This document shows, one piece after another, positions 34,370 through 42,796 of a stretch of DNA of 64,000 nucleotides. The position numbers were made by a program, and so were the translations under genes. The notes beneath the pieces were generated by a model that worked only from the letters and a program-made list of their open reading frames with translations, did no database searches and was not told the DNA's origin. This stretch comes from Flavobacterium sp. (lineage in GTDB: Bacteria; Bacteroidota; Bacteroidia; Flavobacteriales; Flavobacteriaceae): assembly GCF_024710485.1 (NCBI RefSeq), contig NZ_JANJUQ010000030.1:93649-157648 (forward strand), read 5' to 3'. The stretch's first letter is position 1, and each line of letters opens with the position of its first letter.

Positions 34370-36043
34370 TTATCCCTTATTTAGTTTACTGTTCTTGTAG
34401 CCATACAAGAAATATACGACCAGTCCAATGCCTAACCAAATGCTAAACCATTGCCAGTTGGATACTGCCATTCCGGTTAATAAGTAGCAACAAGAGACTA
34501 ATCCGAGTAGCGGAATTAAGGATAAGTTTTTTAAGAAAGCCAAAACCGCCATAACTACACACAGTATGATAAACACTACCATAGGTGCATTGTTAGTGAA
34601 AAAGTGCTCGGAATAGGTAAACGTGTCCGGGAAGAAGGTTGGCAAAAAGTACTGTACCGCACCAAAAGCGCCCAAACAAATCAATGGGAAAATGTATTTC
34701 GAATTGATGTACGGAATTCGGAATTTGCCTCTGGTAGCGCGTTCGGCCAATTCGGCTTCGCTTTGCGGAGACAACATCAGTACACCACCACAAACGAGTA
34801 CAAAAGCAAACAAAGTTCCGATGCTGGTAAAATCGAGTACAAAGTTTTCATCGGTAAAGAAAATTGGAATTCCAACCACTAAACCGGTCACTATCGTTGC
34901 AAATCCGGGCGTTTTGTGTTTTGGATGTATTTCGGCAAATTTCTTTGGCATTAAACCATCACGACTCATCGTCATCCAAATTCTAGGTTGTCCCATTTGG
35001 AACACTAACATTACGCTGGTCATTGCGACTACAGCCGCAATAGATACAATGAACAACATCCATTTCACGCCTTTCAAAGCAAAAATTTCAGCTAATGGAT
35101 CGCTCACGCCTAACAAATCGTATTTCACCATACCGGTTAACACTAAGGCTAGAATGATATAAATGACGGTACAAATCACCAACGAATAAATCATCCCTCT
35201 CGGTAAATCGCGTTGCGGATTTTTACTTTCTTCTGCTAAGGTAGATACAGCGTCGAAACCTATGTAAGCAAAGAAAACTGCAGAAACTCCTGCCATTACA
35301 CCGCCAAATCCGTTAGGCATAAACGGCGTCCAGTTGTCAATGTCAACATACATTGCGCCCACAAATATTACCAAAACGATAATGGCCAGTTTAATGTACA
35401 CCATCGCATTGCTGAAGTTTTTGGACTCTTTGGTGCCTTTGTAGACCAAATAGGTAATCAGCACATTTATCACTACGGCCGGTAAATCGAAAATTATTCG
35501 GAGTCCGCCAACCATAGGCGCAGTATTCCAAGCTGTTAAGCCTTCTCCGGGTTTGTTGGCCAGTAAAGCATCTTGAGCAGATTTGTAATTGATGGTAAGC
35601 CATTCCGGTAAATGCAAATGGAAACTTTCGAGTAAATTGGTAAAATAACCACTCCAGGAAAAAGCAATATAAATGTTTCCGATGGAATATTCCATGAGCA
35701 AAGCCCAGCCAATAATCCACGCGAATAATTCGCCAAAAGACACATACGCATAGGTATAAGCACTACCTGAAACCGGCACGCGCGAGGCAAATTCGGCATA
35801 ACACATCGCAGTAAATCCGCAAGCGATGGCACAAATGATGTACAAAAACACTACGCCCGGACCACCTGAAAAACAAGCATTACCAATCGCACTGAAAGTT
35901 CCGCCTCCAATAATGGCTGCTATACCGAAAAATGTTAAATCTTTTACCGTAAGGACTTTATTTAAACCCGAATGTTCTCCGTCGCCGCCTTCCTTAAGGA
36001 TTGCTGTGGTAGATTTTTTTCGGAACAAGTTGGATAATGACAT
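34370..36043 (-). CDS. APC-superfamily amino acid permease (cationic amino acid transporter type)
   Basis: 557 residues with about 14 hydrophobic spans. The first half has the APC hallmark: FFGIAAIIGGGTFSAIGNA near residue 40 (the GxG substrate-site helix) and CYAEFASRVPVSGSAYTYAY. The family imports amino acids, possibly cationic ones, by proton or sodium symport or exchange; substrate is inference. A soluble insert of about 40 residues (near 140-185) lies between two spans. The upstream gap holds a TATATTTG -7 element. There is no terminator before the amidohydrolase gene's repeat region on the 5' side, and the two leftward genes are 53 bp apart, with the permease upstream. Confidence 0.85.
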   Translation of the reverse strand: MSLSNLFRKKSTTAILKEGGDGEHSGLNKVLTVKDLTFFGIAAIIGGGTFSAIGNACFSGGPGVVFLYIICAIACGFTAMCYAEFASRVPVSGSAYTYAYVSFGELFAWIIGWALLMEYSIGNIYIAFSWSGYFTNLLESFHLHLPEWLTINYKSAQDALLANKPGEGLTAWNTAPMVGGLRIIFDLPAVVINVLITYLVYKGTKESKNFSNAMVYIKLAIIVLVIFVGAMYVDIDNWTPFMPNGFGGVMAGVSAVFFAYIGFDAVSTLAEESKNPQRDLPRGMIYSLVICTVIYIILALVLTGMVKYDLLGVSDPLAEIFALKGVKWMLFIVSIAAVVAMTSVMLVFQMGQPRIWMTMSRDGLMPKKFAEIHPKHKTPGFATIVTGLVVGIPIFFTDENFVLDFTSIGTLFAFVLVCGGVLMLSPQSEAELAERATRGKFRIPYINSKYIFPLICLGAFGAVQYFLPTFFPDTFTYSEHFFTNNAPMVVFIILCVVMAVLAFLKNLSLIPLLGLVSCCYLLTGMAVSNWQWFSIWLGIGLVVYFLYGYKNSKLNKG

Positions 36044-36072
36044 GGTTGGGTAGTGTTATGTTAAGCAAAAAA

Positions 36073-36080
36073 CAAATATA
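36073..36080 (-). promoter_or_regulatory. -7 element of the permease gene
   Basis: TATATTTG on the minus strand, 29 bp before the ATG. No convincing -33. Confidence 0.4.
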
Positions 36081-36186
36081 AGATAAGATAACAAAAATCA
36101 TGTTTTTAATCTTATTTTTTAGATAAGTTTGACCTCAAATTAGCCGTAGCCTATCTAACTATGGCTGTATAAGGAAATACAATGCA

Positions 36187-36201
36187 ATAGTATTTTTTTA
36201 T
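36187..36201. promoter_or_regulatory. Weak OxyR-like half-site pair before the peroxiredoxin gene
   Basis: ATAG-N7-TTAT (consensus ATAG-N7-CTAT) overlaps where the -33 should be. One base off; no second pair at 22 bp. Confidence 0.25.
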
Positions 36202-36216
36202 GAAGTAGTAACAGCG

Positions 36217-36224
36217 TACTTTTG
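36217..36224 (+). promoter_or_regulatory. -7 element of the peroxiredoxin gene
   Basis: TACTTTTG matches TAnnTTTG. The -33 region is a T-rich tract (36193-36199) without TTG, which would suit an activated promoter. Leader about 30 nt. Confidence 0.5.
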
Positions 36225-36261
36225 CGCCACTAAAAAAATAACTTTTTAAACCATACAAATT

Positions 36262-36897
36262 ATGTCACTAGTAGGTAAAAAATTCCCCAACATTACTGTA
36301 GACGCTATCTCTTACATGGGAGATAACTTGAGAATCAATGTGCTTGAAGAAGCCACTAAAAACAACAAAAAAGTGATTTTGTTCTGGTATCCGAAAGACT
36401 TTACTTTCGTGTGTCCGACAGAATTACACGCTTTCCAAACAGCTTTAGCTGAGTTTGAAAAAAGAAATACCATCGTAATCGGTGCTTCTTGCGATACTAA
36501 CGAAGTACACTTTGCTTGGTTGAATACCGCTAAAAACAACGGTGGAATCGAGGGTGTTACTTATCCGTTATTGGCTGATACTACCCGTAATTTATCTGCT
36601 GCTTTGGATATTTTAGATGCAGAATGGGTTTATGATGCCGAATTAAACGACGAAATTTTAGAAGGTTCTAACGTAACTTTCAGAGCAACCTACTTAATTG
36701 ATGAAACCGGAAAAATTTTCCACGAAAGCGTTAACGACATGCCATTAGGAAGAAACGTAAATGAGTATTTAAGATTGATTGATGCTTACACTCACGTTCA
36801 AACTAAAGGAGAAGTATGTCCGGCTAACTGGGAAGAAGGCAAAGAAGCGATGACCGCTGATCGTTTGAGTACTGCCGCTTATTTGAGCCAAAACTAA
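36262..36897 (+). CDS. Typical 2-Cys peroxiredoxin (AhpC/TSA family)
   Basis: 211 residues. Peroxidatic Cys51 in FTFVCPTE and resolving Cys186 in GEVCPANW, so a full 2-Cys mechanism. The C-terminal extension includes EGKEAMTADRLST. It reduces hydrogen peroxide and alkyl hydroperoxides in the cytoplasm using thioredoxin or an AhpF-like reductase; a thioredoxin gene lies 88 bp downstream and is a natural partner. Between them is a long hairpin. Upstream is a TACTTTTG promoter and a weak OxyR-like site. Confidence 0.93.
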   Translation: MSLVGKKFPNITVDAISYMGDNLRINVLEEATKNNKKVILFWYPKDFTFVCPTELHAFQTALAEFEKRNTIVIGASCDTNEVHFAWLNTAKNNGGIEGVTYPLLADTTRNLSAALDILDAEWVYDAELNDEILEGSNVTFRATYLIDETGKIFHESVNDMPLGRNVNEYLRLIDAYTHVQTKGEVCPANWEEGKEAMTADRLSTAAYLSQN

Positions 36898-36912
36898 TTA
36901 TCAATAATAATA

Positions 36913-36967
36913 ACAATAACAATGGTAATGTTCAATTTTAACGATTGAGTATTGTCATTGTTATTGT
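36913..36967. repeat. Long hairpin between peroxiredoxin and thioredoxin genes
   Basis: Arms ACAATAACAATG (36913-36924) and CATTGTTATTGT (36956-36967) are fully complementary, 31-nt loop with a further CAAT/ATTG pair inside. No T run, so it is not a normal terminator; it may protect or tune the transcript. Confidence 0.6.
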
Positions 36968-36985
36968 CATTGCAATTCTAAAGCT

Positions 36986-37294
36986 ATGTTAATCGAATTA
37001 AACGAAGATACTTTACAAAATTTAGTAGATACTAATGAGAAAGTGGTAGTACAATACTCGGCTTCTTGGTGTGGTAACTGTCGCATTATGAAACCGAAAT
37101 TCAAAGTGTTGGCTTCACAACATGAAGGAATGACTTTTGTTTTGGTAGATGCAGAGAATGCACCTGAATCCAGAAAATTAGCCAATGTATCCAACTTACC
37201 CACTTTTGCAACTTTCGTAAACGGAAAATTGGTCAACCAAACCCAAACCAACAAAGCTGAAGTTTTGGCCGAATTGGTGAACGAAATTGTATAA
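36986..37294 (+). CDS. Thioredoxin-family protein
   Basis: 102 residues, a single thioredoxin fold. The active site is SASWCGNCR (Cys29, Cys32), WCGNC rather than the usual WCGPC, and the cis-proline is in SNLPTFATF near residue 71. The Pro-to-Asn change at the active site alters redox potential in related proteins, so it may not be a general disulfide reductase. Location next to a 2-Cys peroxiredoxin suggests it recycles it. The small gene 12 bp downstream is probably in the same transcript. Confidence 0.88.
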   Translation: MLIELNEDTLQNLVDTNEKVVVQYSASWCGNCRIMKPKFKVLASQHEGMTFVLVDAENAPESRKLANVSNLPTFATFVNGKLVNQTQTNKAEVLAELVNEIV

Positions 37295-37306
37295 CAATCT
37301 AAAAAA

Positions 37307-37564
37307 ATGAAACTACCCGTAATCAAACATTTGACGCAATTTATTGAAGAGAATGATCAAGATTATATCATTGAAACCATAGAAGTATTGGAAGCTTTAA
37401 CGGAAATTCCTTCGCTAAAAGATGAAGAATTAGACGTTTTGGGCGAATTGATTTCCAATATGTATGGGGCGCTTGAAGTCCATAAAATGGTCAAAGAAGG
37501 CAAAGACAAAAAAGAAGCCTTAAACGATTTTATGAAACGAGTCTTAGGTTCCATTGATAAATAA
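37307..37564 (+). CDS. Small conserved protein (DUF6952-like)
   Basis: 85 residues, helical and acidic, no signal peptide or span: MKLPVIKHLTQFIEEND, then DYIIETIEVLEALTEI and MYGALEVHKMVKEGKDKKE. From memory, Bacteroidetes genomes carry this small family (I recall DUF6952) next to peroxiredoxin-thioredoxin genes, as here. The function is unknown. Third gene of the peroxide-stress unit, followed directly by a strong terminator. Confidence 0.75.
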   Translation: MKLPVIKHLTQFIEENDQDYIIETIEVLEALTEIPSLKDEELDVLGELISNMYGALEVHKMVKEGKDKKEALNDFMKRVLGSIDK

Positions 37565-37594
37565 AAAAACGTCCCAATTTAGGGACGTTTTTTT
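37563..37594. terminator. Bidirectional terminator
   Basis: Stem AAAACGTCCC / GGGACGTTTT with flanking A7 and T7 runs, overlapping the stop codons of both converging genes. Confidence 0.92.
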
Positions 37595-37967
37595 AAGGTG
37601 TAAAAACCGATTTATAATTGTGCCAATAGCGCCAAATTAAAAATAAATTGCCTATGAAAAGTAAAGCAGCAATAGGCAAGGTTTCGGGCGACATGAAATA
37701 ATTAATCAATAGAATGTTTATGGTTACCGGAAGAATTACAATATTGGCCAGAGTAACATATTTTCCGGTAACATAGGATAAACCACAAAGTAATTCCAAT
37801 GCTTTCGCTAGCGGAATTAAGTAAACAGAAGCGACCAAACCGGCATTAAATGCCTTGAAATTTCCGGTGGCTTCGGTTTCAGGAGCTAATTTCAAAAAGA
37901 AACTAATTGAGGCAAACAGTAAAAAAAGGCCGATCAGAATTCTGATAATAGTTGTTGCTAATTTCAT
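37593..37967 (-). CDS. DoxX-like small membrane protein
   Basis: 124 residues from the ATG at 37967 (MKLATTIIRIL). A longer reading would use a TTG that overlaps the -7 element. Four hydrophobic spans (TIIRILIGLFLLFASISFF, LVASVYLIPLAKALELLCGL, VTLANIVILPVTINILLI, LPIAALLFIGNLFLIW) match the DoxX/DoxD-like superfamily. Some DoxX proteins act in oxidative-stress complexes, which would suit the neighbours, but the function is not known here. Single gene. Confidence 0.75.
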   Translation of the reverse strand: MKLATTIIRILIGLFLLFASISFFLKLAPETEATGNFKAFNAGLVASVYLIPLAKALELLCGLSYVTGKYVTLANIVILPVTINILLINYFMSPETLPIAALLFIGNLFLIWRYWHNYKSVFTP

Positions 37968-37994
37968 AGTTGAAAAGTTAATAAGTTGTACTTT

Positions 37995-38002
37995 CAAAGG
38001 TA
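37995..38002 (-). promoter_or_regulatory. -7 element of the DoxX-like gene
   Basis: TACCTTTG on the minus strand, 27 bp before the ATG at 37967. Confidence 0.4.
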
Positions 38003-38101
38003 CTCAAAAAAGACTTTGTTCTTATTTGGTTAATGCTATTTATTTTATAGCCAGTGTTTTATGTGCTATTCGAACGGGGCGATTTAACAATTTTTTTATT
38101 G

Positions 38102-38109
38102 TATTTTTG
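38102..38109 (+). promoter_or_regulatory. -7 element of pabB
   Basis: TATTTTTG matches TAnnTTTG; the TTG start codon is 19 bp downstream. Confidence 0.4.
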
Positions 38110-38128
38110 AATTTCAAAACGCACTGAA

Positions 38129-39439
38129 TTGAGAACTGTAATCCAAAAAGAAATCAACGATACCGACCGGTTTAAAGACCAATTATTGCTTTGGGCACAA
38201 GCTTTCCGCGAAGTTGTTTTTTTTGATAGTAATCACTACCACCAACGCTATTCGAGTTACGATTGTGTCTTGGCAGTCGATGCTTTTACTTCGGTTAAAA
38301 CTGATTACAGTAACGCTTTCGACGATTTGAAAAATTACCAACAACAAACCAAAGACTGGTTGTTTGGCTATTTGTCTTACGATCTAAAAAACGACATTGA
38401 AGACCTGCATTCCAATAATTTCGATGGCTTGGAGTTTCCCGATTTGTTTTTTTTCCAACCTAAAAAGTTGTTTTTGCTGAAAGGCAATGTCCTGGAAATA
38501 CAGTATCTGTTTTTGTGCGACGATGAAATCGAATCCGATTTTACTGCAATAACAAATCATCAACAACATACAACGAACAATAATGTCGCCCTGAGCGCAG
38601 TCGAAGAGCAACCACCAACCATACAACAACGCATTTCCAAAGAAGGCTATTTGGCAAAAGTAACCGAAATGCTCTCGCACATCCATCGCGGCGATATATA
38701 CGAAGCTAATTTCTGCATGGAGTTTTTTGCTGAAAACGCTCATGTCGAACCGGTGGAAATTTACCAAAAGTTGAATGCCATTTCTCGTCCGCCGTTTGCG
38801 ACTTATTTTAAAAATAACCATCAGTATTTGCTTTGTGCTTCGCCCGAACGCTATTTGCGAAAAGAAGGAAACAAAGTCATTTCCCAACCCATAAAAGGAA
38901 CTGCCAAACGCCATTTGGATAAAGTTTCAGACGAGCAATCTAAAACCGAATTGGCTCAAAATCCCAAAGAGCGTTCGGAGAATGTGATGATAGTCGATTT
39001 GGTTCGCAACGATTTATCGCATACCGCTACCAAAGGTTCCGTAATTGTGGAAGAGTTGTGCAAAATCTATTCTTTCGAGCAAGTGCATCAGATGATTTCT
39101 ACTGTAGTTTCAACAGTAGAAGATGCTACTTCGCCCATCGAAATTTTAAAAACGACTTTCCCAATGGGCAGTATGACCGGAGCGCCCAAAATTTCTGCCA
39201 TGAAAATCATTGAAGAGTTAGAAGCAACCAAACGCGGACTTTACAGTGGTGCCGTTGGGTATTTTACACCTAACAATGATTTCGATTTTAATGTGGTTAT
39301 TCGCAGTATTTTATACAATGCGCAAAACGAATATTTGTCTTTTTCGGTGGGAAGCGCTATTACTTCGCAAGCCATTCCGGAGCAAGAATATGAGGAATGC
39401 TTATTGAAAGCTAAAGCCATGTTCGAGGTTTTGAGCTAA
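38129..39439 (+). CDS. pabB: Aminodeoxychorismate synthase component I-type enzyme (PabB)
   Basis: 436 residues. The chorismate-binding domain fills about residues 165-430: YLAKVTEMLSHIHRGDIYEAN, SPERYL, the PIKGTAKR motif, NVMIVDLVRNDLS, FPMGSMTGAPKISAM and GAVGYFTPNNDFDFNVVIRS. PIKGT with a Thr-Ala after Gly is the PabB type. It converts chorismate to aminodeoxychorismate for folate synthesis with a glutaminase partner not in the window. Start is TTG (family N-terminus RTVIQKEIN); no ATG is near. The linker at residues about 152-160 is encoded by a dispersed repeat. First gene of pabB-tilS-dsbD. Confidence 0.88.
   Translation: MRTVIQKEINDTDRFKDQLLLWAQAFREVVFFDSNHYHQRYSSYDCVLAVDAFTSVKTDYSNAFDDLKNYQQQTKDWLFGYLSYDLKNDIEDLHSNNFDGLEFPDLFFFQPKKLFLLKGNVLEIQYLFLCDDEIESDFTAITNHQQHTTNNNVALSAVEEQPPTIQQRISKEGYLAKVTEMLSHIHRGDIYEANFCMEFFAENAHVEPVEIYQKLNAISRPPFATYFKNNHQYLLCASPERYLRKEGNKVISQPIKGTAKRHLDKVSDEQSKTELAQNPKERSENVMIVDLVRNDLSHTATKGSVIVEELCKIYSFEQVHQMISTVVSTVEDATSPIEILKTTFPMGSMTGAPKISAMKIIEELEATKRGLYSGAVGYFTPNNDFDFNVVIRSILYNAQNEYLSFSVGSAITSQAIPEQEYEECLLKAKAMFEVLS
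38584..38608. repeat. Dispersed CTGAGCGCAGTCGAAG repeat inside pabB
   Basis: TGTCGCCCTGAGCGCAGTCG (continuing AAGAG) resembles a motif I recall as very common between genes in Bacteroidetes (GTCACCCTGAGCG-AGTCGAAG). Here it is in frame and codes for VALSAVEE in the linker between the two PabB parts. Confidence 0.55.
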
Positions 39440-39445
39440 ATTAAC

Positions 39446-39453
39446 TACTTTTG
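39446..39453 (+). promoter_or_regulatory. TACTTTTG just before the tilS ATG
   Basis: A perfect TAnnTTTG ends 3 bp before the ATG at 39457. If used, transcription would start at or inside the start codon, giving a leaderless mRNA. Confidence 0.3.
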
Positions 39454-39456
39454 TGC

Positions 39457-40767
39457 ATGCTGTTAAAATTTCAAAACCATCTCAATACAAACCTTTCTTT
39501 TATTAAAGGAAAGAAGTTATTATTGGCTGTCAGCGGTGGCATCGACAGTATGGTTTTGGTTCATCTTTGTCATCAACTGAAATTAGATTTTGCCATAGCG
39601 CATTGTAATTTCCAATTGCGTGGTGCAGAAAGTAATCAAGACGAAGCCTTTGTTACACATCAAGCGGAATTATTGAAAATTCCGATTTTCAATGAGCGAT
39701 TCGATACCCAAACTTTTGCCGAGCAACAAAAATTGTCCATTCAAGTCGTTGCCAGAAACCTTCGCTACGAATGGTTTTATTCGCTTTTAGCCAACCTTAA
39801 TTTCGATTACATTCTGACGGGACATCATTTGGATGATAGTTTGGAGACTTTCTTAATCAATTTTACCCGCGGTTCCGGTATAGAAGGCTTAACCGGCATT
39901 CCGGAACAAAACGATAAAATTGTCCGACCGTTGTTGGTTTTCTCCCGAAAAGAAATAGAAACGTATGCTGTCGATAACCAAATTCCTTGGCGCGAAGACA
40001 GCAGTAATGCATCGGATAAATACCTGCGTAACAAATTGCGTCACGACGTGATTCCGGTTTTAAAAGAGCTCAATCCGAGTTTGCTTGCTTCATTCGAAAA
40101 TACGGTTCTTCATTTGAAGCAAACCCAATCTCTAGCCGATGATGCGGTAAACCATTTGTATCAAACGGTGGTGAATGAAGAGGAAAATCTTACGGTAATC
40201 GATTTAAAGAAGTTGCTGAAATACCGAAATTACAAAGCCTATTTATACCAATGGTTGCAACCTTTCGGCTTTTCGGATTGGACAGCAGTGTATGATTTAT
40301 TGGAAGCGCAATCGGGCAAACAGGTATTCTCGGATTCGCATATCTTATTGAAAAACAGAGGTGTTTTGTTGTTGTTTTCCAAACAAAATACCACTAATGA
40401 AGAAGTTTATTGGATTGTCAAAGAACAAACCGAAGTTAAAGTTCCCTTAAAAATGAGCTTTTGTAACGTAAGTGACATTTCGAATCAAATGAGTAATGTT
40501 ATCTTTGTTGACGAAGATTTGCTAGAGTTTCCTTTAACCTTGCGTCGTTGGCAGGAAGGCGATGTTTTTCAGCCGTCCGGGATGACCGGCAAAAAGAAAT
40601 TGAGCAAGTTTTTCAAAGACGAAAAATATTCGCTTTGGGATAAAGCCAATGCGTGGTTGCTTTGTTCCGATGATAAAATTGTTTGGATAGTAGGGAAAAG
40701 AGCAGATGAAAGGTTTAAACCTACAACCAACACCACTAAAATTTTAAAAATTAATTTCGAAGCCTAA
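39457..40767 (+). CDS. tilS: tRNA(Ile)-lysidine synthase
   Basis: 436 residues from the ATG at 39457. The PP-loop SGGIDSMVL is near residue 28, ILTGHHLDDSLETFLIN near 128 and REDSSNASDKYLRNKLRH near 180; the C-terminal TilS domains follow, ending RRWQEGDVFQPSGMTGKKKLSKFF. It adds lysine to C34 of the AUA-reading tRNA-Ile in the cytoplasm. It starts 17 bp after pabB; its stop overlaps the dsbD start by one base (TAATG), so the two are coupled. Confidence 0.95.
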   Translation: MLLKFQNHLNTNLSFIKGKKLLLAVSGGIDSMVLVHLCHQLKLDFAIAHCNFQLRGAESNQDEAFVTHQAELLKIPIFNERFDTQTFAEQQKLSIQVVARNLRYEWFYSLLANLNFDYILTGHHLDDSLETFLINFTRGSGIEGLTGIPEQNDKIVRPLLVFSRKEIETYAVDNQIPWREDSSNASDKYLRNKLRHDVIPVLKELNPSLLASFENTVLHLKQTQSLADDAVNHLYQTVVNEEENLTVIDLKKLLKYRNYKAYLYQWLQPFGFSDWTAVYDLLEAQSGKQVFSDSHILLKNRGVLLLFSKQNTTNEEVYWIVKEQTEVKVPLKMSFCNVSDISNQMSNVIFVDEDLLEFPLTLRRWQEGDVFQPSGMTGKKKLSKFFKDEKYSLWDKANAWLLCSDDKIVWIVGKRADERFKPTTNTTKILKINFEA

Positions 40768-42764
40768 TGAAGAAAGTACTTTTTTTACTGCTGAGTTTTG
40801 TATCGCTATACACAGCTCAAGCCCAAATCGTCAATCCGGTGAAATGGACAAGCAAAGTGGAGAAAATCAGCGACACCGAATTCAATTTGGTTATGGAAGC
40901 CAAAATCGAGGACGACTGGCATGTGTATTCTCAGTTTACCCCGGAAAACGGTCCGCTGCCGGCCGAATTCAAATTCAAAGATGCCAAAGGCAATTATGAA
41001 TTGATAGGAAAAGTCAAAGAAAGTCCGTATAAAAAACAATACAATGACATTTTTGAAGTTGACGAATATTACTTCGAGAAGAAAGCAACCTTTACCCAAA
41101 AAATAAAGGTAACCAATCCGAAAATTACCACCATTAAAGCTTCGATTGATTATCAGGTTTGTAAGGAAGTGTGTATCAATCAGGATAATACCTTTACTTT
41201 TCAATTGCCTAAAATTACTGTCGCCGAAACCGTTGTGACTCCGGAAGTCACAGATACTGTTTCTGCCGATACAACTCCAATAGCAACTCAAGAATCAACA
41301 CCAACTAAAACAGCAACACCGATAAAATCTAAAGAGGAAGAAAAAAGAGGCTTATGGACCATTTTTATTTTGGCTTTTTTAGGTGGTTTTGCCGCTTTGC
41401 TTACGCCTTGTGTGTTTCCGATGATTCCGATGACGGTAAGCTTCTTTACTAAACAAAGTAAAAACAAAGCCGAAGGCAAACGAAACGCCATTTTGTACGG
41501 CTTATCCATCATCATTATTTATGTAATTCTAGGTTCGTTAGTCACAGCCATTTTTGGTTCCGATGCGTTGAATGCGTTATCAACCAATGTTTGGTTTAAC
41601 TTGATATTCTTCTTCTTATTGATCTTTTTCGCCGCTTCTTTTTTGGGCGCTTTCGAAATAGTATTGCCAAATTCTTGGGCCAACAAAGTCGATCGCCAAG
41701 CTGATAGAGGAGGATTCATAGGGATTTTATTTATGGCTTTGGCCTTGGCTATTGTTTCGTTCTCGTGTACCGGACCAATCATCGGAACGCTTTTAGTGGA
41801 AGCAGCGTCCAAAGGCGGATTGGCGCCAATCGTGGGAATGGTTGGTTTTTCCTTAGCCTTAGCGTTGCCGTTTATGTTGTTTGCGATGTTCCCGGGTTGG
41901 ATGAATTCGTTGCCAAAATCGGGCGGATGGTTGAATACCGTTAAAGTATCATTAGGATTTTTAGAATTGGCTTTGGCCTTTAAATTCTTATCTAAAGCCG
42001 ATTTGGTGACCCAATCTCATTTACTGCCGAGGGAGATATTCTTAGCGATATGGATTGCCGTATTTGGAGCTTGGGCTTTGTATTTGTTCGGAAAAATTAC
42101 CTTGCCGCACGACAGTCAGTTGTCGCATATTTCCGTAGGCCGATTGTTTATGGCGTTGTTGGTGACTTCCTTCACATTTTATTTAATTCCTGGATTATGG
42201 GGCGCACCTTTAAAAGTGCTTTCGGGTTTCCCGCCGCCTTTGTACTACAGTGAAAGTCCGGAAGGTGTTGGCGGAAGTAGTGCTGTGGTTGATACCGGAG
42301 AGAAATTACCGGATAACGCCAAAAAGATTTCACACGGTTTAATCACTTTCTTAGACTACGAAGCCGGAATGGCTTATGCCAAAAAGGTAAACAAACCGGT
42401 TTTGCTCGATTTTACCGGTCACGGTTGTGAAAATTGCCGAAAAATGGAAGATTATGTTTGGTCGGATAAAGAGGTCTTAAACATTTTGAAAAACGATTTG
42501 GTACTGATTTCTTTGTATGTAGACGAGAAAAAAGAATTGCCTGAAAACGAAAAATATGTTTCCAAACAAACCGGGAAAGAAATTGAAACGGTAGGAAATA
42601 AATGGAGTGATTTTCAAATTACACGCTACCAAACCAATACACAGCCGCAATATTTAATACTTGATTTAGAAGGTAATACCATATCTGATGGTTCAACCAG
42701 TTATGATCCCGATGTGGAAAAATACAAAGCTTGGTTGCTCGATGGCATTGCCAAATTCAAATAA
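40767..42764 (+). CDS. dsbD: DsbD-type thiol:disulfide interchange protein
   Basis: 665 residues in three parts. A signal peptide (AQAQ cleavage) and N-terminal domain alpha with YQVCKEVCINQD (Cys pair near 132-136); eight spans (205-485) with the redox Cys in LTPCVFPMIPMT and FSCTGPIIGTL; a C-terminal thioredoxin-like domain with DFTGHGCENCRKME near 555. A Pro/Thr/Glu-rich linker (155-190) joins the first two. It carries electrons from cytoplasmic thioredoxin to periplasmic partners. The last gene of its unit, followed by a strong terminator that overlaps the stop. Confidence 0.9.
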   Translation: MKKVLFLLLSFVSLYTAQAQIVNPVKWTSKVEKISDTEFNLVMEAKIEDDWHVYSQFTPENGPLPAEFKFKDAKGNYELIGKVKESPYKKQYNDIFEVDEYYFEKKATFTQKIKVTNPKITTIKASIDYQVCKEVCINQDNTFTFQLPKITVAETVVTPEVTDTVSADTTPIATQESTPTKTATPIKSKEEEKRGLWTIFILAFLGGFAALLTPCVFPMIPMTVSFFTKQSKNKAEGKRNAILYGLSIIIIYVILGSLVTAIFGSDALNALSTNVWFNLIFFFLLIFFAASFLGAFEIVLPNSWANKVDRQADRGGFIGILFMALALAIVSFSCTGPIIGTLLVEAASKGGLAPIVGMVGFSLALALPFMLFAMFPGWMNSLPKSGGWLNTVKVSLGFLELALAFKFLSKADLVTQSHLLPREIFLAIWIAVFGAWALYLFGKITLPHDSQLSHISVGRLFMALLVTSFTFYLIPGLWGAPLKVLSGFPPPLYYSESPEGVGGSSAVVDTGEKLPDNAKKISHGLITFLDYEAGMAYAKKVNKPVLLDFTGHGCENCRKMEDYVWSDKEVLNILKNDLVLISLYVDEKKELPENEKYVSKQTGKEIETVGNKWSDFQITRYQTNTQPQYLILDLEGNTISDGSTSYDPDVEKYKAWLLDGIAKFK

Positions 42765-42796
42765 AAAAAGCCCCGATACATTCGGGGCTTTTTTTA
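42763..42796. terminator. Bidirectional terminator
   Basis: AAGCCCCGA / TCGGGGCTT with flanking A and T runs; serves dsbD and the leftward gene. Confidence 0.93.
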
